Origin: a bacterium
Lineage (GTDB): Bacteria > Gemmatimonadota > Gemmatimonadetes > Gemmatimonadales > Gemmatimonadaceae
Reading direction: 5' to 3'
Length of the DNA stretch: 64,000 nt
Assembly (NCBI GenBank): GCA_027484025.1
Contig: JAIXTI010000286.1
Span: 20,081 to 84,080, forward strand
The notes below the pieces were generated by a model that was not told where the DNA came from, made no database searches, and worked only from the letters and a program-made list of their open reading frames with translations. Below, one piece after another: positions 59,894 to 64,000 of this stretch (its first letter is position 1; every line of letters starts with the position of its first letter). The position numbers were made by a program, and so were the translations under genes.

Positions 59894-60739
59894 ATGCTCA
59901 TGCGTCTCGCTTTTCGTCCGCTGGTACGCGCCGCCTCCTTCGCGACCACCTGCGCGCTCTCGTTGACCGTCGGCCGCGCGGTGCATGCCCAGCCAGCAGC
60001 CGCGTCGGTCTCACTCACCCGTCTCGAGTGCGGTACCAACGCACCGCCCACCGACGTGGGGCAGCGCTTCTCCGACACGTACGCCTACAACGGCCTCAAG
60101 GTGCAGTTGGTCTACAGCTGCTACGTCATCCGCCACGGCGACGACGTGCTGGTATGGGACACCGGGTTCCCCAAGGGCCCCACGCCAACAGCGCCGAAGC
60201 AAAGTCTGGTGGAGCTGATGGGGCAGCTTTCCATTACGCCCGCGCAAGTGAAGTTCGTCGGCCTCAGTCATTCGCACGGCGATCACATCGGGCAGGCCAA
60301 CCTCTTCCCGCAAGCGACGCTGCTCGTGGGCAAGGGTGACTGGGATGTGCTCGCAGATGCCAAGGCGACGCCAAATCAGGCACCCATTGCCCCGTGGCTG
60401 ACCGGTGAAAGCAAGGTCGAGCCGCTTACGGGGGATCGCGACGTGTTCGGCGACGGGTCGGTGATCATTCTGAACATGCCGGGCCATACGCCGGGCCACC
60501 GCAGCCTGCTGGTGCGCCTCAAGGAGACGGGCAACGTGCTGCTCACCGGCGATCTCGCGCATTTCCACGAGAACTACGACAGCAACGGTGTTCCCAGCTT
60601 CAACACCGATCGCGCGGCGACGCTCGCGTCTCTCGATCGCTTCAAGCAGATCGCGAAGAATCTCAAGGCGACGGTCATCATTCAGCATGACCAGCGCTCT
60701 ATCGCGAAGCTGCCGGCGTTTCCGCAGGCGGCGAAGTAA
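59894..60739 (+). CDS. Secreted metallo-beta-lactamase-fold hydrolase, lactonase-like
   Basis: A 281-residue exported protein (signal peptide to about residue 33) of the metallo-beta-lactamase superfamily. The zinc motif is SHSHGDHIG (His126, His128, Asp130, His131), with further ligands in MPGHTPGHRS, LTGDLAHFHENY and the late QHDQRS. The layout is that of N-acyl-homoserine lactonase relatives (AiiA/YtnP type), which degrade quorum signals; lactone substrate not proven. The ATG at 59894 or 59900 starts the signal peptide. It precedes the AAC(2')-like gene on the same strand. Confidence 0.85.
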   Translation: MLMRLAFRPLVRAASFATTCALSLTVGRAVHAQPAAASVSLTRLECGTNAPPTDVGQRFSDTYAYNGLKVQLVYSCYVIRHGDDVLVWDTGFPKGPTPTAPKQSLVELMGQLSITPAQVKFVGLSHSHGDHIGQANLFPQATLLVGKGDWDVLADAKATPNQAPIAPWLTGESKVEPLTGDRDVFGDGSVIILNMPGHTPGHRSLLVRLKETGNVLLTGDLAHFHENYDSNGVPSFNTDRAATLASLDRFKQIAKNLKATVIIQHDQRSIAKLPAFPQAAK

Positions 60740-60762
60740 CGCGTTCGGCGGTGTTCGGCGAT

Positions 60763-61299
60763 ATGGCGTCGCTCATCATCCGACGAATCGACTCCGTCGG
60801 GCTATCGAACCACGAACGCGCTGCCGTGACGGCGTTGTGCACGCAAGCCTACGACGAGCCGTTTGCGCCGTATCTCACGGACATCGGACCAGGCACGCAT
60901 TTGCTCGGCTACGTGCGCGACGAACTCGTCGCGCACGCCATGTGGGTCACGCGCGAGTTCCGGGTGGAAGGTGTGGGTGCGCTGCGCTCGGCGTACATCG
61001 AGGCTGTGGCAACACTCCCCTCGGCGCAACGTCGCGGCTATGCCTCCGCACTGCTGCGGGCATGTGCGCCTCTCCTCGCCGAACACGACATTGCCCTCCT
61101 CTCACCAAGCGACGCCGCGTTCTACGAACGCCTGGGATGGACCATGTGGCGCGGGCCGCTGTCGTACAAAGCGCCGGATGGCGGCATGGTACCCACCCCC
61201 GACGAAGAGATCATGTATCTCCCACTACTGCGCACGCCGTCGCCGCTCGATACGTTGGCCGCGGCGGAGGTTGATTGGCGCCCGGGGGAAGTGTGGTAG
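60763..61299 (+). CDS. GNAT acetyltransferase, AAC(2')-like
   Basis: A 178-residue GNAT-fold protein that resembles the AAC(2')-I aminoglycoside acetyltransferases of mycobacteria and Providencia: AYIEAVATLPSAQRRGYASALL (acetyl-CoA pocket), LLSPSDAAFYERLGWTMWRG, and the end SPLDTLAAAEVDWRPGEVW, where AAC(2') enzymes have LDTxAEITCDWRxGDVW. The true substrate may be an aminoglycoside or another amine. The ATG at 60763 is used; a GTG at 60751 is possible. It lies 23 bp after the lactonase-like gene and may be co-transcribed. Confidence 0.8.
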   Translation: MASLIIRRIDSVGLSNHERAAVTALCTQAYDEPFAPYLTDIGPGTHLLGYVRDELVAHAMWVTREFRVEGVGALRSAYIEAVATLPSAQRRGYASALLRACAPLLAEHDIALLSPSDAAFYERLGWTMWRGPLSYKAPDGGMVPTPDEEIMYLPLLRTPSPLDTLAAAEVDWRPGEVW

Positions 61300-61309
61300 C
61301 GGCGAACAC

Positions 61310-62278
61310 TCAGCGCGGCGTCCCCCGATAGCAGCCGATCGTATACGGATACTCAATCGTCGCGTGGTAATGGTAGCCAAGCGTGCCGTGCGAGTGGCCG
61401 TGACATTCGTCGAGATCGGTGTTTCGCAACTCGCCACCACCGACGCCTTTGTATCCGTAAATGGCGAAGCCGTCGCGAATGTACCCGATGACCGCTGAGT
61501 GTCCGTCGGCGAGCGGCGCACGATCGAGCCGTTCCGGCACGAAGTGATAGTGATAGTCTGTCTGCGCCGGATGTCCGCCATGCGCGTCCACGATTTCGTG
61601 TGCGACCGCATCGTTGCCGCGAGCATCGGCGGCATTGTAGATCACCACACCGTTGGTCGTCACGCCGATCGCCCCCAGCGACACGCAGGTCGGCGTCACG
61701 TTCACGGTCGGAGCAACGGGCAGTGTGAACGAGTAGCTGCGTGCCGCCGGCGTGCCCGGATTGGGATCGATCGCCGTGAGCGCCGCATAACGCGACATGG
61801 GCCAGTCGCCAATGCGCCCGTCGACGGGGAGATTGTTGACCTGAATGGTGCGCGTGCCGTTGGCTTCCTGCAGCGTATAGCTCCCCGATGCCGGCGCAAA
61901 GGTCCCGGACGGGAGGAATGGCTTGCGCAGCAGGTTCCAGGTGGACGTTGCGTCGTCGATCCACGTGATGCGTGCGCGAATGCTTCCTGGCGCGCCGGGG
62001 TTGGCCGCGTTGCACGAGAAGAGCCGTCCTACACCCGCCGCCGTGGTGGAGAGCTGCGTGTCACCCAGGCGGAGCTTGGTGCAGTCCGGCCCCTGGGAAT
62101 CGGCACAGAGGGCAAAGGTGAGGTAGTACGGCGCGAGGGCGTCGCTGCCTGTCGTGGTTCCTCCCGTTGTGGTTCCACCGGTCGTAGTGGGCGTCGCGGT
62201 CACGTTGTTACCGGCGCAGGCGGCGGCCAGCACACCGAGGCCAAGAGTTGATGCGAACCGCAGCGGGCGAACAGGCAT
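61310..62278 (-). CDS. YHYH-domain lipoprotein
   Basis: A 322-residue lipoprotein (lipobox AAAC, VLAAACAGNN) with a Thr/Gly repeat linker (TTGGTTTGGTTTGS), then a YHYH domain: TCVSLGAIGVTTNGVVIYN, DAHGGHPAQTDYHYHFVPER, VIGYIRDGFAIYGYKG, and the C-terminal LGYHYHATIEYPYTIGCYRG. Function unknown; the His-rich pattern suggests a metal site. The ATG at 62276-62278 begins the signal peptide; the upstream part of the frame has no similarity. Confidence 0.88.
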   Translation of the reverse strand: MPVRPLRFASTLGLGVLAAACAGNNVTATPTTTGGTTTGGTTTGSDALAPYYLTFALCADSQGPDCTKLRLGDTQLSTTAAGVGRLFSCNAANPGAPGSIRARITWIDDATSTWNLLRKPFLPSGTFAPASGSYTLQEANGTRTIQVNNLPVDGRIGDWPMSRYAALTAIDPNPGTPAARSYSFTLPVAPTVNVTPTCVSLGAIGVTTNGVVIYNAADARGNDAVAHEIVDAHGGHPAQTDYHYHFVPERLDRAPLADGHSAVIGYIRDGFAIYGYKGVGGGELRNTDLDECHGHSHGTLGYHYHATIEYPYTIGCYRGTPR

Positions 62279-62550
62279 GCGAGGACCGGTTGGGGAAGCA
62301 TTTCGACAGGAGACGCATACAGTCGACGATCCGCATCCGAGAAACGTTAAGGGCTGAGGTGACGTAGCTTCGCCGCGCGTCGAATGGACAGGGCGCTGAT
62401 GGTGTGGCTCATTCGCCGTCCCGATGGACGCAACGTGCAGCGGCCATCGCGTCACTCGGCCTTACTTCGGACGCATCCAGCTGGTGAAAAGATCGCTACG
62501 CTTCGGCTCGGCCTACGCCGCGATGTGCTGGACAATCTCCTCGCTGACGG

Positions 62551-63117
62551 TCACGGTGATTCCTGTGTCGTGTGACTGGAGGATACACCGCCAATGTGAC
62601 TCGGCCGCGCGGCGCACAAGCGCTCCAACTGCCGCCGATGCGTGTCGAGATGCGCCGAGAGTAAACGGAGCGCCTGAGGCGGCGTGAGCGGTCCGGCAAT
62701 CGGATGTCGAAAGATGTGGCGCTGCAGCCCTCGTCGATCCAGCCCCGTCACCAGTCGGCGCAGCGCGATGTGCTGATCATCCCATCGACTACGTAATGCA
62801 TCGAACGTCGTCTTTCCGGTTGGTCGCATACGATCAACGGGGACACGTACCCGTATGCCGAGGCGCAGCACAAGCCATACGATAAGTCGACGCACTCGAT
62901 GCACTGCGGTGGGTTCCGGCGCCATACGTGTGGGCGCCGACTCGAGATCACCGAGCACCACCTGCTCCGCCAGTACCAGATGTTCGATGACGTCGAGGGG
63001 TGACCATGCGTCATCGTTGGCTCGCCAGTGCTGCGCAGCCTCCGGAAGAGCGGCAACGCCAGAAACGATGGCGGCGCGCTGCACGTCGATCCGATCGAGC
63101 AACGCGTGAACGGTCAT
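62551..63117 (-). CDS. DinB-superfamily protein
   Basis: A 188-residue four-helix-bundle protein of the DinB_2 group. The first helix starts HALLDRIDVQRAAIVSGVAAL; metal-type histidines are in DVIEHLVLAEQ and RLLSAHLDTHRRQLERL, and the centre is RVRVPVDRMRPTGKTTFDAL. It is cytoplasmic and of unknown role. The gene overlaps the GNAT gene by 4 bp (ATGA), so they are likely co-expressed. Confidence 0.82.
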   Translation of the reverse strand: MTVHALLDRIDVQRAAIVSGVAALPEAAQHWRANDDAWSPLDVIEHLVLAEQVVLGDLESAPTRMAPEPTAVHRVRRLIVWLVLRLGIRVRVPVDRMRPTGKTTFDALRSRWDDQHIALRRLVTGLDRRGLQRHIFRHPIAGPLTPPQALRLLSAHLDTHRRQLERLCAARPSHIGGVSSSHTTQESP

Positions 63118-63572
63118 GACGGTGCGAGCGCCAGTTTCATCCCCAGATGTGTCGCCTCGAATCCCAGGCGCTCATAGAATCGCCTCGCGTCGACGCGCGT
63201 CGCATCGGTCGTCAGTTGCACGAGCGCGCATCCGGCGGCTCTGGCGCGCGCAATGGCATCCTGTATGAGTGCTTCGCCAATGCCTTCCCCCCGGTGTGCA
63301 GCCGCAACACGAACCCCTTCTATTTGCGCGCGAGTGGCACCAAGCCGGCTGAGCCCTGCGATCATGGTCAACTGCAGACACCCGACGATGTCGTCGTGGC
63401 GAACAGAAACGAGCAGCGTATTGCCTGCCTGCGCTTCCATCGCGGCAAACGCCGTCCAGTAGGCGTCTGGCAGCGGATCGGTGTCCTGCTCACGGGTTGC
63501 CCCTAGTGGATCATCGGCAAGGAGCCGTACAATCGCCGGTACGTCGTGCGCCGTTGCGTGACGGATGATCAT
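63114..63572 (-). CDS. GNAT-family N-acetyltransferase
   Basis: A 152-residue GNAT protein. It starts IIRHATAHDVPAIVRLLADD; the acetyl-CoA motif is IEGVRVAAAHRGEGIGEALI (RGEGIG), and it ends VDARRFYERLGFEATHLGMKL. It is the typical short amino-acid or small-molecule N-acetyltransferase type; substrate unknown. The ATG at 63570-63572 gives the usual family length. It overlaps the DinB gene. Confidence 0.9.
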   Translation of the reverse strand: MIIRHATAHDVPAIVRLLADDPLGATREQDTDPLPDAYWTAFAAMEAQAGNTLLVSVRHDDIVGCLQLTMIAGLSRLGATRAQIEGVRVAAAHRGEGIGEALIQDAIARARAAGCALVQLTTDATRVDARRFYERLGFEATHLGMKLALAPS

Positions 63573-63742
63573 GGGCCTCGTGAAATCAGGAAACGTGACT
63601 GGCGAACCACCATCGCTTCGCGAGATGGGGATAGCACAATAGGTGGTTGTCGTCGTACGATATCGCAGGAAGCGCCCCGCACGGGCGCTTGTAGAAATGA
63701 ACCCTTCAGGTGCCTTCCCGTTAGGGTACCAGGCTCTCTTCC

Positions 63743-64000
63743 ATGCAGACTGCTCCACCGCCGGCCGTCGTCGCGACGGCACCTGTCGTTCCCAGCAGCA
63801 CGCGCGCCGCCGCTCTCGTGGTTACGGCCTCACACGACGACTGGCGGTACGCCGCGGGCGAGCGGGCGAGCTTCATCGTGCGCGTCACGCGAGACGGTCA
63901 CGATGTGTCTGGCGTTCGCATCGTCGTCACCATCGGCCCTGAACGACTTGCCCCGACCCGCGTGGATACGGTGGTCTCCACAGAGGGGGGTACCCGCGTC
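63743..64000 (+). CDS. Acetylxylan-esterase-like protein, N-terminal part, cut by the right edge
   Basis: The frame from ATG 63743 is open to the end (86 codons). Residues about 23-86 (VVTASHDDWRYAAGERASFI, RVTRDGHDVSGVRIVVTIGP) match the N-terminal Ig-like domain found before the catalytic domain of bacterial acetylxylan esterases (AXE1/cephalosporin-C-deacetylase type), where a similar DxxWxYxxGExxxF pattern occurs. An in-frame TAG at 63722 limits the start. No convincing signal peptide is seen in the first residues. The catalytic part lies beyond the window. Confidence 0.6.
   Translation, partial: MQTAPPPAVVATAPVVPSSTRAAALVVTASHDDWRYAAGERASFIVRVTRDGHDVSGVRIVVTIGPERLAPTRVDTVVSTEGGTRV

Noticed and set aside
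62279..62550. 272-bp gap between YHYH and DinB genes with short frames on both strands
   Set aside because: No frame has a recognisable domain or ribosome site. A short minus-strand stretch looks mildly protein-like but is broken by stops, so I report no gene or pseudogene.

Overview
The window is dense, high-GC bacterial chromosome with almost no non-coding space; the longest stretch without a gene is 272 bp (62279-62550, where I see nothing). Gene content points to the phylum Gemmatimonadota, close to Gemmatimonas/Gemmatirosa. It has a sortilin/VPS10-type Asp-box protein, DUF5916 and DUF4249 outer-membrane proteins, TonB receptors with carboxypeptidase-regulatory domains, a Ser/Thr kinase with a TolB-like/TPR output part, tandem secreted amidohydrolases and many signal peptides ending in AxAQ. 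The phylum call is an inference from gene content; no rRNA or tRNA gene was seen.

Region 1 (1-7371). The left edge cuts a RuBisCO-like protein gene that sits 4 bp behind a YjbQ-family gene. Next come a DUF1569/DinB-like gene, a divergent NmrA-type reductase and AraC regulator sharing a likely direct-repeat operator, a Dabb - DUF4159 - spermidine synthase-like run, an exported one-Cys MsrA, and an outer-membrane barrel protein behind a perfect hairpin terminator.

Region 2 (7479-10932) is a peroxide-defence module: a 14-bp tandem repeat, OxyR with Cys199/Cys208, a near-canonical OxyR operator next to a plausible promoter, and the catalase-peroxidase katG with its own terminator.

Region 3 (10966-26134) holds a NatAB-like ABC exporter, a hybrid histidine kinase behind a perfect 13-bp inverted repeat, the VPS10-like protein, a Tat-type FAD oxidoreductase, and a translationally coupled ECF sigma - FecR - STN-TonB receptor operon.

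Region 4 (26157-47882) has the run DUF3500 - alpha/beta hydrolase - SDR - Ser/Thr kinase - ankyrin protein on the minus strand, two secreted amidohydrolases (one a tandem fusion), a second hybrid kinase, and a minus-strand run of TonB receptor - DUF4249 lipoprotein - DUF4287 - sulfatase - DUF5916.

Region 5 (48051-64000) has a lipoprotein joining a cytochrome c-like domain to a PHM-type copper monooxygenase, a five-gene minus-strand run (NTF2-like, DUF350, lytic transglycosylase, VOC, LLM), a single polypeptide joining an amidase to an alkaline-phosphatase-superfamily phosphodiesterase, a RAYT transposase bracketed by inverted copies of a ~15-bp repeat, an alcohol dehydrogenase, an XRE/4-TM pair with a clear promoter, a small Cys-rich secreted peptide overlapping a lipoprotein gene, a lactonase-like MBL protein, an AAC(2')-like acetyltransferase, a YHYH lipoprotein, DinB and GNAT genes, and the start of an acetylxylan-esterase-like gene cut by the right edge.

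I see no CRISPR array, prophage or rRNA/tRNA gene. The most noteworthy items are the RuBisCO-like/YjbQ pair, the amidase-phosphodiesterase fusion, the cytochrome-copper monooxygenase lipoprotein, the Cys-rich peptide overlapping a lipoprotein, and several clean regulatory signals.
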